From the NCBI RefSeq assembly GCF_043290135.1, contig NC_134710.1, positions 62,001-126,000 on the forward strand: DNA of 64,000 nt, in the 5' to 3' direction. The position numbers and the translations under genes are program-made. The notes under the pieces were generated by a model, which was not told the DNA's origin, searched no databases, and saw only the letters and a list, made by a program, of their open reading frames with translations. Positions 41,560 to 53,400 of the stretch are shown here, piece after piece. The stretch's first letter is position 1; each line of letters begins with the position of its first letter. The DNA comes from Rhipicephalus microplus (Eukaryota; Arthropoda; Arachnida; Ixodida; Ixodidae).

Positions 41560-41952
41560 GGATGAATGCACCCCGCAACTGTCTCTCAGGGGGAGGACAC
41601 CTCAGCAGTAGTACATGGGGGAGGGGGGAATTGGAATCAAAGACCTAGTGGTAAGAGGAGAAAAAGTAAAAGAAGGAGAAGAAATAAATTAGATGCGTTC
41701 TCGGAGTCCGCTGTCCTCCAGGTAGTTAAGAAGCGCAGAGAGGGCGCGCTTGACAGAATTCCGGTTGCCAGCAGGGAGTAGGGGTTGCCTTGAGTTGGCC
41801 CGGGGGAGCCCAAGTCGGGAATAAACCACGAGCATAGTGTTCCTGCTTGTATCACCGGCGGGGCAGTGTAGGAGGAGGTGGTCGAGCGACTCGACGTCGC
41901 CGCAGTTTGCGCAGTAGAGGCTGCCACAACTAGTGAGTCGGTGGACTCGCTC
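41560..41952 (-). mobile_element. LINE 3' end fragment in the LTR
   Basis: 12-bp target duplication AGCAGCGCCTTG (41,548-41,559 and 41,953-41,964). The minus-strand frame holds CANCGDVESLDHLLLHCP, the Cys/His motif at the end of many LINE ORF2 proteins, then a stop and a short 3' UTR. A 5'-truncated insertion. Confidence 0.85.
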
Positions 41953-42122
41953 AGCAGCGCCTTGCGATCGTGCACCGTATGTTCCTCTCAAGTGTTGCTA
42001 TGTTTGTCTATTCTGCTTATTGTGCATGTTCTGGGGTGCGCGATCGCAGGAGCGCTGGCCGAAGGGTAGGTTGGCACTTCGAAATCAGTTATTTGTCTAT
42101 TTGTTTGTTTGATTGTTCTATA

Positions 42123-43388
42123 GACAAGAAGACGCCTATCTCGCACCCACGCGCCTTTGGCGGTACACTCTTGCTCCCAGAGACGCCATAATTTGTTTGG
42201 AACTGCCAAGGCGCGCCTCGCTATCATGGCATACAGTGGCTCTGGGAGCTTAAAACGCGAAAAAGCGCCTGTTCACGCTGCACCCGCTTATAAAATGTTA
42301 TCTGGTACCACTGCGCTTTCATCTGATGCGGCCACAACCAGCGCAAGAGGAAGAGATAGCTTATCACTGCCTGTGATGTTCACAGCGCATCGCGGGAATC
42401 GTGCCGGTGCGGTGTTTTGCGATTTCACAGATTTCCGTCCACAACGAAAAACGCTGAACTCCACTTCCTTAGGATATAATATCAATCAGCAGGAAAAACT
42501 GTGAGCCCAGTGAAGTGTACAAGTATACTTATTGCGTTTATTCAAGTGCGACTCCAGCTGTTTCACTTTATAGCAGTGATTTGCGTGCAGTATGCCTGTA
42601 GTATGAGGCACAAAACTCTTCCCGTACTCTTTCGCAGGCCGCATGCCAATAATAGGATATATATGTATTACGACTCACGCGTGGATGCACGCACCGCGCA
42701 TATTCAGTACAACTGTAACGACTTACTATCGCGATGCGTGAACGGCGCTGAAAGCACGACTTTCGACTGGGTGGAACTTCGAGATGCCTTGATTGTCCCT
42801 AGGCAAATCTACACGTGCTTTCGGCCGGCGTGACCGTAGAATTTTAAAATCTTGTTCTGGCTCACACTTTTGCACCGCATGTGGGTTGCGACTGCCCGGT
42901 AGGACTGGTGATTGATACACGTGCGCTTGGAGCCAGATTGGTTGGAGCCAGTTGGAACCAGATTCTAGCGCTACGTTGACGCCGGCTTACACCATTAATT
43001 CTGCCTTGTCACAACCAAGGCACGCTGCAGTTCGACTGAGTCGAAAGCAACGCTTTCCGCTGCTCGTGTTTCTTTCAATCGCAATAGTACGTACCTGATG
43101 AAGCTGCTTCCGTAGTCTGCAATACACGTGCTGCAGACATTCCAGACTGTCGAGGAAGGTGCCCTCGATGTTTGACACGAAATAACCATAAAATTCCAGC
43201 ACAGTAACAGCGCGAAACAAGCTTACAGCCGGACTCGCGTTGTGAAGTTTCGCGTTTGATTTGCAGAGCGTCTGCTCGCGTGGCAGTTGAGAGTGTTGCT
43301 TCGCCGCGCTTGCAACAGATGGCGCCATGCACTTTTCAATATGGCAGCAAGCACTGAGTTTGCTGTGTTCTGGTGTATATTAGTAATA
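42123..43388. mobile_element. Fold-back-like DNA element in the LTR TATA box
   Basis: 1,266 bp flanked by TATA (42,119-42,122 and 43,389-43,392). The 5' LTR has an uninterrupted TATAAAA here. Internal imperfect inverted repeats (about 42,715-42,803 and 43,002-43,095) encode similar peptides on opposite strands (FDWVELRDALIVPRQ and FDSVELQRALVVTRQ). No transposase found and the true termini are not clear inverted repeats. Confidence 0.6.
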
Positions 43389-43744
43389 TATAGTATGTCA
43401 TTTGCGGCCACTATTCGACGTATTGGGTAACTAGTATGATCTAATTGGCGTGCCTGTACATTTATGTCACATACGATTGGGTTTTATCGAATGATTTATG
43501 TTATATTGCACTAAATTCCCGGTAATAAAGTATCTATTTGGAAAGCGTCAACTGGGTTCTCCCTCGCTGCACGGCCTCGTCATCGCTTCGTGGTGATGGT
43601 CCGAGATCGTGTGCGCAGCGGTACGAACGGTACACGGCGCGACGATACGGACGAACGAGAACGCGGTACTCCTGCTTGGAGCTCGCAGTGCTCGAACCCA
43701 CGGTGGTGTAGGATGGCAACACATATAATAGAGATTGACACCCA

Positions 43745-43960
43745 ATAGTTTACAGGCTGGTGATGCAGATAGTAAAGGAAAGACTGCGGACTTGGGTGGA
43801 GAGTGAGGGGGTGCTGGAAGAACTACAAAACAGGTTCCGCAAACGAACAAGCTTGGAAGACAATTTGTTTTCATTGATGCAGTGTATTGAAAGAGCGGAA
43901 AAAGAACACACGCCCCTGTGGGTGGCATTTCTTTGCATAGGTCTTTGTCGAAGAGTGTCA
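43745..43960 (+). pseudogene. LINE reverse transcriptase, last piece
   Basis: Resumes the LINE after element B: MQIVKERLRTWVESEGVLEE, then SLEDNLFSLMQCIERAEK and PLWVAFL, up to RT motif A. The following motif is degraded (LCIG in place of an Asp-containing motif) and recognisable LINE sequence ends near 43,960. Confidence 0.85.
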
Positions 43961-44477
43961 TTACTACTCAGATACACTTTTCAGGGTAAATGCCAGGGAA
44001 ATGACTGACATTTTTCATCCGTCCTCCAACCCAGCTCTGCTTGGTCCTAGTTACAAGCCCATTAGTTGTGTTACAGTGAATTTCACGAGCTATCTCTGGT
44101 AGGACATTGTAGACGACTGCAGGGGAGCTTTGAAACCTTTGGCAACAGGTTTCCTCGAGTTCAGGACATCAAATGTTCTGTAAGAAAGAATGTGCCTATT
44201 GCGCACGTCAGTCTACCAACATCTTCTATAAATGAGGCAGTATGATTGAAGTGTCATTTGAGAGGCTGCGTGCACCGTTGTTTCAAAGGTGAAAGTTTAG
44301 GTTTTAATGTTACAGCTATAACCAATTGACATCTTGAATAAAAGGTTTAAAATTGATTAAGGCTGTTTAATTTAGCTTTTGCTGCACCATGCTTTACAAT
44401 TGGGGGCATGGATTTGCTTGCTTTAGCTGGGAAGAGTTGCCAGGTGGATGAATGAACAGGTATAGGCATAGCCTAGA

Positions 44478-44481
<4 letters not shown>

Positions 44482-44566
<85 letters not shown>
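44482..44566. repeat. (AT)n microsatellite
   Basis: About 42 uninterrupted AT units. Produces spurious Ile-Tyr frames. Confidence 0.98.
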
Positions 44567-44570
<4 letters not shown>

Positions 44571-45469
44571 ACCTGTATTGGGAGATATATTCCCAATTAT
44601 CAGCGTGCTCATCCTATTAACAGTTTATCACGACAAACCAAAACTATCACGCACTTTCTATTTTTTTTTCTCAGAGCCACAACAACGTCGCAGCCATGCA
44701 CATATATGTTGTTAAGGGATACGATTTGCTGTGCTGCGTCACTGCTCGTTGCCTTTTTGTCGTGCACCCTTCCACATGACATTAGCGTGCTGTGAAGGTG
44801 ACTGCAAAAGTGCCATGTACTGCATATAATTGCCTTCATTGTTTCTTCTTGCATGCACTGTCAATGTACGAATGACAGTGATTTAGGTCTGGCTGCTTCG
44901 TAGGCGGAGGCAGGTAATTTTATGTGTGCTTGTTAGTGATACAAAGAAACAAAATATTCAGTTATAAGAAACTGAACCAGCTGACAGCATTTTCTGGCAC
45001 ACAGGTGAAACGTGTGATCGGTATTTGCGTGAATGAGCAGGTTGTATTAAGTGCCTTTAAAATGCATTAAACACCAAGTCGAAGGAAATGTTGAACAATG
45101 TTTGAAATAAAATAAAACTTGAATTATCAGACCTTGTATCATTTTGTGTACAATGTAATGTTCAAAATTTAATGCTGCTCATCAAAGCATATTGCAGAAA
45201 TCCCACTAGTCTAGAATGCTTACTAGGCCAGAAAAGTATTTCTTTAGCTGCATGTGTTGTTCTTAACCCCCCTTTTTTTCATCTTGGGTTTGCACTTCAT
45301 TAGATATCGCGATACCCTTTTTTGTTGCTATAGGTGAACTTTTTTGCTTTATAGCAGCTGTTTCTGAAATGTCTAATTATTAATACATTAACCCTTCATT
45401 TGTTAGCTTGGGGCTTAGCATTCTGTGGGTTACTGCACCACTGTAATACAAGTTTGTTGGTTAGCGTAG

Positions 45470-45568
45470 GTGCAAAGGAGCAGTCGTTCCCACTGGTCGA
45501 CCAATGCGATGAATTCAGCAGTGCCGGAGCATCCATCAAAGCCAGGTTCGCCAAGTCCCATTGCGAAA
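45470..45568 (+). other. Weak internal exon candidate
   Basis: 99 bp between an acceptor-like TTAGCGTAG and a donor GTGAGT. Two frames are open, one giving KEQSFPLVDQCDEFSSAG. No family recognised. Could be chance. Confidence 0.2.
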
Positions 45569-46121
45569 GTGAGTGCCTTGCTTACAGAGTCTGCACTGTG
45601 AGCTTGACTTTCATAATTTTTAATTAGTAAAACAAAATGTATTACATCGTTCTTCATGTGCATAACAGATATCTACATAACAAAATCATGGCTTTCAAGC
45701 ACGGTAAGTTAATCTGTCTGTAATACTCCACATGTGCACGAGAAAGCTTATTGCTTGCTCGAAGGCCTTCTCTCTCTTGGAGTTCATGCAGATGGACAAT
45801 GTACTTTCACTCTATCGCCTGCATTGTAAAGATGGATCGAGAACACTGCTTCATTGAAAAATCTTATGGCATCGGCTTCTTAGCCCAAGTTTTATTTGAT
45901 CTTTCATGCATACAACACATGTACAAAAATGTAACTTGAGCGATGGGGGGGGGGGGGGGTGCTAGCATCACAAAACAAATTTCTGGCTGTGCACCTGGAA
46001 ATTGTGCTGCACATCAGCCACTAAAAGAACGTTAGACAGGTGCCAAAAGGGCAACCCTTTATTAGACTCTGCTGTTTACTACAATGCATTCCCATTTGCC
46101 AGAACGCCCCCATATACACTA

Positions 46122-47044
46122 CAGTGAAACCTTGTTGATTCGAACTCGGTTATTTCAAAATACCACTTAATTCGAAGGATTTCTGCGGTCCCGTATTTTT
46201 ATATGCAAGTTCGAGTGGATAATTTGAAGCGGTTGCCGGCACCAGTGCGGTTAATTCGAAAACGTTGCGTGCCATGTGCCAGTTTCAGATCCTGATTTCG
46301 CCGCGAATCCGTGGAAACGACAGCCATTAATCGCCACAAAGCAATGCAACTTATTGATACTAATGAGTGGCAGCTGAAGCACACCAGTCTCGCTACTTCT
46401 AGCACAAAAAAAGAAAGAAGAAAAAATGGTCTTGTGGTCAACCAAAACGTGCACCTGCGGAAAACAAGCTATGCTTCGCTGCAGCACAGTGGTGACACGC
46501 GGGCAGCTTATCAGATGTTTCTCGCAACGTCAGCGGGTCATGGTTTACCCATTCTTTCTGGGATTGTCAAGAAATTACTAAAGAACAGTTTAGCAGAAAT
46601 CGCGATGTATGTGAACCTCCGATTCCAGGTTGCTCCAGCAATTCATGTGTTTGCACTGCAAGGTGGTCGCATCATGACGTGCTGACGCAGCGACGAGCAG
46701 GCGATATGCTGCCCGCGTGTCACTACTGTGTTGTAGTGAAGGTGTCTTATTTGCTGCAGGCGCATATTTCAGTCGATCACGGCCACGTTTTCTTTTTTAT
46801 TTTTCGGTGGCAGCAGTGAGGCCTCTCCGTTCGTCCATGTTCGCGGCAAAATGAAGACCGGGTACTGCTGGAAAACATAACCATTGGAGCCGCAAGCTAG
46901 CCAGCACAGCAAACGACGAGCACCGATTACTTTGAATAGTTCTAAGTTCCTTGCGTACCACTTTTTGTACGTTCTGTTAATTAACCTGCTTAATTCGAAG
47001 CTTTCTTGTGGCCCCAGTGACTTTGAATTAACAAGGTTTTACTG
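46122..47044. mobile_element. Tigger/pogo-like element with AATTCGAA repeats
   Basis: Inverted ends: left CAGTGAAACCTTGTTGATTC (46,122-46,141), right strand-reversed CAGTAAAACCTTGTTAATTC (ends 47,044). TA precedes the left end; the right side has TG. TTAATTCGAA or close variants recur inside. An open frame (46,311-46,685) has no recognised transposase motif. Likely a non-autonomous, ageing copy. Confidence 0.65.
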
Positions 47045-47986
47045 TGCATTACATTTGCACTGTGCTGAAAAGTTTAAAGGCTTCAGTTTCAGGACGAGGT
47101 GGGCAGTTACATTTTGCATGAGAAGCAAACGATGGGCGACCACATGGAGCTTCAGTGATGCCAATAGTGAGATCAAAGATCACACTTTAATTTTATGCCG
47201 TAATGAGCCACTTCGATCTCCCTAGTACTGTGTGGTATCACAAAGGAACGCCATTTGCCACACAGACCAATTACCTAGTTTGAATATCTACTAACAGTGC
47301 ATGCAGCAGAATAAGTTGAATGTCATGGTCTGTCGTGATAGCCTAGAGGCACACATATCTTGAAGGTCATGCTACTTTCATAATTTCCCCTAAAAGAATA
47401 CTAAAGTTGTTTACTATAGTAAAGTTGTTTACTACCCTGAAAGATTGAGTTCAACTCAATCGCACATCATTACGCATTATTTATTTCAAATCTGCTGCCC
47501 AGGTTATATCCGTCAGTCAATAGGAAAACCTATAACATCTATCTAGGCTGCTTACATCGGTGTCGACCACATCAACGCGTAGCGGGGATTTCAAAAACTG
47601 TTGTGGCCAGAAATAGTGAAGCAGAGTGCTTGCAGCACTTCAGCAGAAAAGGTTTGTTATTCTTTTTTTTTGTATAATAATTTTTCACTGAATCCCTGGT
47701 ACACTTATGCTGTCAGACTTCTTCAGCTTGAAAACTGTTTCAACGGGCAAACAATGTGTTAAAACATCCATCATTGCAAGAGAAATGTCTGTGGCACTCA
47801 CTGTTGTTTGCAAAAACTTAGGGGAAAAATGTAACAAGTGTTAGACAATACAAGGAATATCACTAAAACTGCACTATAATTGAAGAATGCGGCTTAATAG
47901 GAGAATATCGCTTTTGTGAGGTCCTTGCGCGAAGTTAAATGGCAAGCAGCCACACAATGTTGGCAAAAGTACACTAGGCACTGTCC
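47045..47986. other. Non-coding stretch
   Basis: AT-rich; nothing recognised. Confidence 0.4.
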
Positions 47987-48226
47987 GCCCCGCCACGGTG
48001 GTCTAGTGGCTAAGGTACTCGGCTGGTGACTCGCAGGTCGCGGGATCAAATCCCGGCTGCGGCGGCTTCATTTCCGATGGAGGCGAGAATGTTGTAGGCC
48101 TGTGTTCTCAGATTTGAGTGCACGTTGAAGAACCTCAGGTGGTCGAAATTTCTTAAGCCCTCCACTATGGCGTCTATCATAGTCATATGGTGGTTGTGGG
48201 GTGTTAAATCTCACATATCAATCAAT
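47987..48226 (+). mobile_element. tRNA-derived SINE (Ruka-like), copy 5
   Basis: Full-length plus-strand copy. Target duplication CTAGGCACTGTCC against CTAGGCAATGTCC (47,974-47,986 and 48,227-48,239). The B box is changed to GGATCAAATCC. Confidence 0.9.
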
Positions 48227-48278
48227 CTAGGCAATGTCCACTTTATATATTTCTGAATGGTAATGCCATGCTTTTCAG

Positions 48279-48450
48279 ATCCAGTGGGCCTTTTCCTAGT
48301 TCAAAAAGCACCCTAGTGGACATCGCCGAAATCAAAATTGGTGGCTCTGGACAAGTCTGTACAGCTCTGTACAGGTCTTTACCTGCAAGGATGAAGGCTG
48401 TACTTGACGCTGAAAATGACATAACGAAGTTTTTGATTCTTCTTATGTAA
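48279..48450 (+). other. Weak terminal exon candidate
   Basis: Acceptor-like CATGCTTTTCAG, then an open frame (LVDIAEIKIGGSGQV, SLPARMKAVLDAEN) to TAA at 48,448-48,450. AATAAA follows at about 48,499. The product is not recognised. Confidence 0.3.
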
Positions 48451-48778
48451 GAGGCCGAAGATCTGGCCTGGTTGATCTTTTGTCACAAAAATATGACAAA
48501 TAAATTTTCTCTTCCGTGTTTACTTTAATGTATAGTTTTACGCTTTTCAATTTTTATGTGCACATATATTGGGGAAGCGTAGTACTTTTTTTTTGCATGT
48601 TATTGCAATTCAAAATATGGAGCTTCTTCCGATGTTGCATCAATAATAAAAAACTCGCAGCATTTATAACGTTAGCACTAATATTTGCCGGGATGTAGCC
48701 AGCCAGAGCCTGAACATTATTGGAGATCATGTCGTATTGATCCTTCGAAGGAATTTCATCCTCAAGTGTTTTCTTAAC

Positions 48779-48995
48779 TCGCCACGATGGTATAGGGGTT
48801 ATGTTGCTTGATTGCTGATCTGCAGGTCGCTGGGTCAAATCCTGGCCATGACAGCTGCATTATCGTTGGAGGTGGAAATATTTGAGGCCATGTACTTAGA
48901 TTTAAACCTCAGGTGGCTGATATTTCTGGAGCCTTCCACTGCGTCGCTCATAATCATACCACTGATCTGCGATGTTAAACCCCAACATTTATTAA
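48779..48995 (+). mobile_element. Old degenerate SINE (Ruka-like), copy 6
   Basis: The head (GCAGGTCGCTGGGTCAAATCC) and body (GGAGCCTTCCACTGCGTCGC) are recognisable with many changes and deletions. No target duplication found. Confidence 0.75.
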
Positions 48996-49068
48996 TATTC
49001 AGCGTTTATTAACATGCTTCTAAATATAATCACATGGCTATTCCTGTGAATCCCATCGTTTCGCAATT

Positions 49069-49277
49069 GGTGAGATAATATAGCAAGCGACAAGATGAAC
49101 CTTTTGTGTGACCACCCTATCCGATAACCTGACTCGGCCACTCCTGGCCTTTATACAGGAAACAGAAATTTTTCTTTTTATTTAACTGATGCCGTAAGGC
49201 ATACTGGCACCAGTATAAAAAAAAGTTTGAGAACTGATGAGATAACATAGCAAAAAACAAGATGAACCTTTTGTGTG
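49069..49277. repeat. Short direct repeat
   Basis: About 48 bp occurs twice (49,069-49,117 and 49,230-49,277), sharing ACAAGATGAACCTTTTGTGTG, 161 bp apart. Confidence 0.8.
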
Positions 49278-49638
49278 CCCGCTGAGTACCTGGCGGGGAG
49301 CCGGCAGAACAACAGTGGCATGAATCACTCCGCAGAAAAACCAAAGCGCTCGGCAAGCGCGGGGGGGGGAGGTAGCAGAAAAAACCATAGAAGCGCCGCC
49401 TTTGCACTTTTATGCGCGTGCGCCACGTGTACGAATCTCGCCACCAGTACGCGCCACGCGGACCGTGGCCACGCATTCACATGTTCCCCTTAACAGTGGA
49501 CCGTACTGTACATTCAATAGTTTTTTGTTGCTCGTCCTTGGAAAAGTGCATGCCTTGCAGCGAAATGCCTTCCACCTGAATCAGAATATCTTTTTTTAGA
49601 AATAGGCTCTCTGTCTATTTTTCCTGAATTTTAAACAG

Positions 49639-49760
49639 ACCTCAAAATCGGTGAAGACCTAGGCTACAAGGACTACTGTGGGGGCCTATTGAGCAGCGAT
49701 GTCATCAAGTGGTACCAGCTGCACGAGCTGAAAGACAGGTCTTGGTACAAAGCGATATGA
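49639..49760 (+). other. Weak terminal exon candidate
   Basis: Acceptor-like TTTTCCTGAATTTTAAACAG, then an open frame (LGYKDYCGGLLSSDVIKWYQ) to TGA at 49,758. Not recognised. Confidence 0.22.
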
Positions 49761-50216
49761 CGGCCTAACTAGTTCTTACTTTATGCACAGTGAGGCCTTT
49801 TGGCTGACAAATTGACAAGCATAGGTGTTCAGTGACTGACAGCTTCGTGTTTTTGATTGCATGTACACTCACGCATACACACACATCGTGGTACAAACAG
49901 ATAAAAAATTGGTGCTGCAGTTAAAATATGAATCACTGTTTAAAAACAGCAAAGACCTCTTGTCTATTTATGTGATTTTCTGACAAACATTTATGTTATC
50001 TGAAGGAAGTATGTGCAGGATGCTGGTGCACTTTTCTTTTGAATTGCACTCTCGGCTTCATGACCACACGTTCATTCTAACATGCAGCCACCAGATTTTC
50101 AGCACTGGCTCACATCTACAACACCTAGGTAATTTCTCTTTAACCAAAGCTTTATGCGACACAATTTTTTCATTGCCAAAATCACTTCTTTCTTTCCAGT
50201 GCTTCTGTCAAAACAG

Positions 50217-50449
50217 ACGATTCTAGGAGACAAACTATACATATGCAGGCGGCAAGTATCGTTTCAGTTGTTCAAAACAGTATTCTTTCAAACTCGAACA
50301 AAAGAAACACATATGTGGTTTATCATGCTGCTGAGTCACATTCCAATACTCCTATGTTTTGCTATGTTAACAAAGAAGCAAATACTATTTGTGGCATAAG
50401 TTGTCACCGCATGACTCTTATCTCGACGGTCCTTAGACCGAGCCTGTGA
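50217..50449 (+). other. Weak terminal exon candidate
   Basis: Acceptor-like CTGTCAAAACAG, then an open frame (VVYHAAESHSNTPMFCYVNK) to TGA at 50,447, in the same entry phase as the candidate at 49,639. Not recognised. Confidence 0.22.
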
Positions 50450-53400
50450 AATGAGTACAGAAAACTTCTTCAGGCTGCTGACCATCTAACGGTTTGTTTT
50501 TGCCTTTCACGATGTAATAAACATGTCTGTTTAAAATGATTGCACATACGAACATTAATGAATAAATAATGTTCAAACTTGACATGCCATTAAACCTTCT
50601 GTCATCTTCTATGGTCTATTAGATCTTGCATCTGTTGCCCACCCAAAATCATTAAAGTCTAGCACCTAGTGTTACAGATTTTATGGAAATGGATAATTGA
50701 GCACATTGATTGTTACATTAATAGAACACTAACTTGTTTTTGTGTGGCATTGGCTCACAAAAGTAAAGTTTTATTATTAAAGAAAAAAATTAAACCACGT
50801 TTCATCTGCCGTGACTGCATGGTAAAAACTTTGAATCCAGGGTGACAATGCTACAAAACTTGCATTGGTTTTTCACGTATACCTTCTTGTCCAAATGACA
50901 ATATTTCCTGAAATATTGATGTAACAATCATAGTAAAAAAGTCATCGCGATCAACTCACAAAAGAACACAAGAAAATTCACGACACAAGCGATGCACTGT
51001 GCACTTTCTTGAAGGACGTAAAAAAGAAGGGCGTAAACAACAAGGACAAACAGATGAAACAAAGCCAGGGTCTCGTCGTTATAATTTTACTATGAATGTT
51101 CACCAACACGCTCAGGTTCACACGGCTCTAATGTCGCAAGATTAATTTGCACAAATTTGCAGGACCTCAGCAATACCGCATTGAAAGACGAAGCTGCCTG
51201 TTCTTGCATGTTATGGTTTCTAACCCGGCAGCACATAGCAAAGCCACATTTTCTTAGTCTGACATCACACAATAACTTGTGTTTTATTATGAAAGCTCTC
51301 CACGAAGTAAATGTCACTGAGCTGTCACAGTGACAAAGAAATGCCTGTGTGGCTTTGTTCTAGGAAGAAAAAAATACTTTCCTACATGTACAATTTTTCC
51401 CCTTAACCTCCATAACAGGCGCGAAAATTGCAAGCATTTATGTGAATGTTTTTAAGGTCAGCTGTACTTCCTGGAGCACTGAGTAACTACACAAACCTAC
51501 ACCTACAGTTGCAGGTAGAAAGAAGCAAGCTTCATAACAAAAAAAGACTGAAAATTGCCGCAAGAGTAGTGCATGGAGACCTTTCTAAAAACTGCTGCTT
51601 GTTGTACAATTTAGTCAGCAGGTGCACTTCAAAGCCATCAGCAAAGAGCTTGGCTCGCTAGTTCATGAATACCTCCACACCCTGTTAGATGTTGAAAGCT
51701 GCCCAGTCCCTCTTTCACAGAGAAGAAGAGCATACCTGCTCTGTAAAAAAAAAAGGAATTTCTTGCTACACTGCTGTAAACACCAAATACCACCTAGACA
51801 AAAGCTCCACAATGCATTGCATAAGGGCAGAGACGAAGGCCTTTGCTGTACACTCTTTTATGTGGTATTCCATGCACTCCCTGAAGCTATCTACTTGTGA
51901 TATGGACAATACCCAGTGGGATAAGCAAAACACCACATAGAGTCAGAGCGACTGACTAAACTCTTAATAAGATCGAGCAAAAAGGGTGTCTTTTTGTCCG
52001 ACAACAATAATCATCATCAGGCTTGCATACACTTCCTTTCTTGAAAACTCGGCGCTGGTCGCTTTCTATCGAGAATGCTATATAGCGCTGATAACGCGCA
52101 TGTTATTGGTGATTAGAATATACTGGGCATGCGGCAATAGCACAAGGAAGAAACGCAAGACAGATGATGATTATAGTTGTGGGGCAAAAAGACGCCCTAT
52201 TTGCTCAATTTTTTTAGTGTAGTATGTGTCATATAATTGACAATATCGCAAAACGCTACCACACTCAAGTGAGCACCCATGCTTTTCAAAAGGATGTTAA
52301 AAATGTCATCACAGGCAGATGAGTATGCAGAAGAATGAAACAATACAAACATATCAAGTTTGAAGTTTTGTTATTGGTAGTTCTTTAGTATGTCCTACTG
52401 CTATAATGTTTCTTTTTTTGTTAAGTATACTTGAAACGAAGTATTCTTGAAACGAAGGGTGTGGGGTGCCAGCGGCACTTATGTTTCAAGAAATTTTCAT
52501 TGCTTCAAGATGCCCTTTCTTGTGAACTTCTAACATGATTTTCTCCAAATACAAATTTCAGGTATTCTCATTCATTCATTATCAAATCAAAATGTCCCAA
52601 CATTTACTTCTGACATCAACACTTTCCTCACAGAAGGAGCTGACAAACATTTACCAGAAACAATGCATACCGCCCCAATAATGAATAAATCGACATGTGC
52701 CATAAACTTACCATCGATTTCAGAACCCCTGAAAATTTCTTCTCTAAAATCACATTTTGATTAATTACTTAATCATCTCAATTGTTTACATTTGCTTTAT
52801 GTTTTATTTAGAGTCACACAATAGAAATCTCTAAATATTAGCTATGCAGGGGCTAAAACTTGTTTGCATGCAATTCAATGAGAGTAATTGGGAATATTGT
52901 GTGTTAGTACTCATCACTACATTCAATGACATGTGAATGGATTATCTTACTTACATGAGCATAGCATGTTCAGACCGTTTTTTTAAGGCCTTACCTGGGG
53001 TATTTGGTAGCTGCAAGTCAGAGGGGCATTTATGTGACGAATATAGCACAGTGCCATATCTCATGACGTTACGACAATGGACCAGTAAATGACTTCTCAT
53101 AGTTCTATATAGTATTTACATTATGCAATAAATAGTGGACATTTATTCTTACATATGCGTGCCACTATTGTTTCTTTTAGGACCTGCAGGATCTAGGGAT
53201 GTGCAGTCTTTCATTCTCTTGCAGGGTAATTAGTGTTAATCAAAAATGCAAATAAAATCAAATGGACATACTTCTGGCCCAAGTTGCCTGAAACCCGGAT
53301 GGCACTGCCCCTTCACGAAGTCTGCATCATTGTAGACCGCTACAAAACTGGGATGCCTCAAAGTGAGCAGAACATGGAGCATGACACTTGGTCTGAGCAA

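Larger units (their letters stand above)
37746..43744 (+). mobile_element. LTR element B, coding-poor, with nested insertions
   Basis: 5' LTR 37,746-38,674. 3' LTR starts at 41,160 (TGTGGGAATTC) and ends at 43,744 after two insertions. Primer site and purine tract present. A GTAG/ATAG duplication (37,742-37,745 and 43,745-43,748, one mismatch) flanks it. The interior (about 2.5 kb) keeps only a scrap of RNase H. Its LTR ends and primer site resemble those of element C. A non-autonomous large derivative is likely. Confidence 0.8.
41160..43744 (+). repeat. 3' LTR of element B, twice interrupted
   Basis: LTR sequence at 41,160-41,559, 41,965-42,122 and 43,393-43,744, collinear with the 5' LTR. 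AATAAA at about 43,524. Interrupted by a LINE 3' end (41,560-41,952) and a fold-back DNA element (42,123-43,388). Confidence 0.85.
30560..43960 (+). mobile_element. LINE split by two LTR elements
   Basis: Three collinear pieces make one LINE: 30,560-31,320 (endonuclease), 36,799-37,745 (end of endonuclease to RT fingers) and 43,745-43,960 (RT palm start). The piece joints coincide with the target duplications of the two LTR elements. Stops and frameshifts throughout. Clade not assigned. Confidence 0.85.
43961..46121. other. AT-rich non-coding stretch
   Basis: No gene recognised apart from one weak exon candidate (45,470-45,568). It contains a long (AT)n tract and a G-run near 45,943. Confidence 0.45.

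Noticed and set aside
44394..44715. Ile-Tyr repeat frames on both strands
   Set aside because: Translation of the (AT)n microsatellite.
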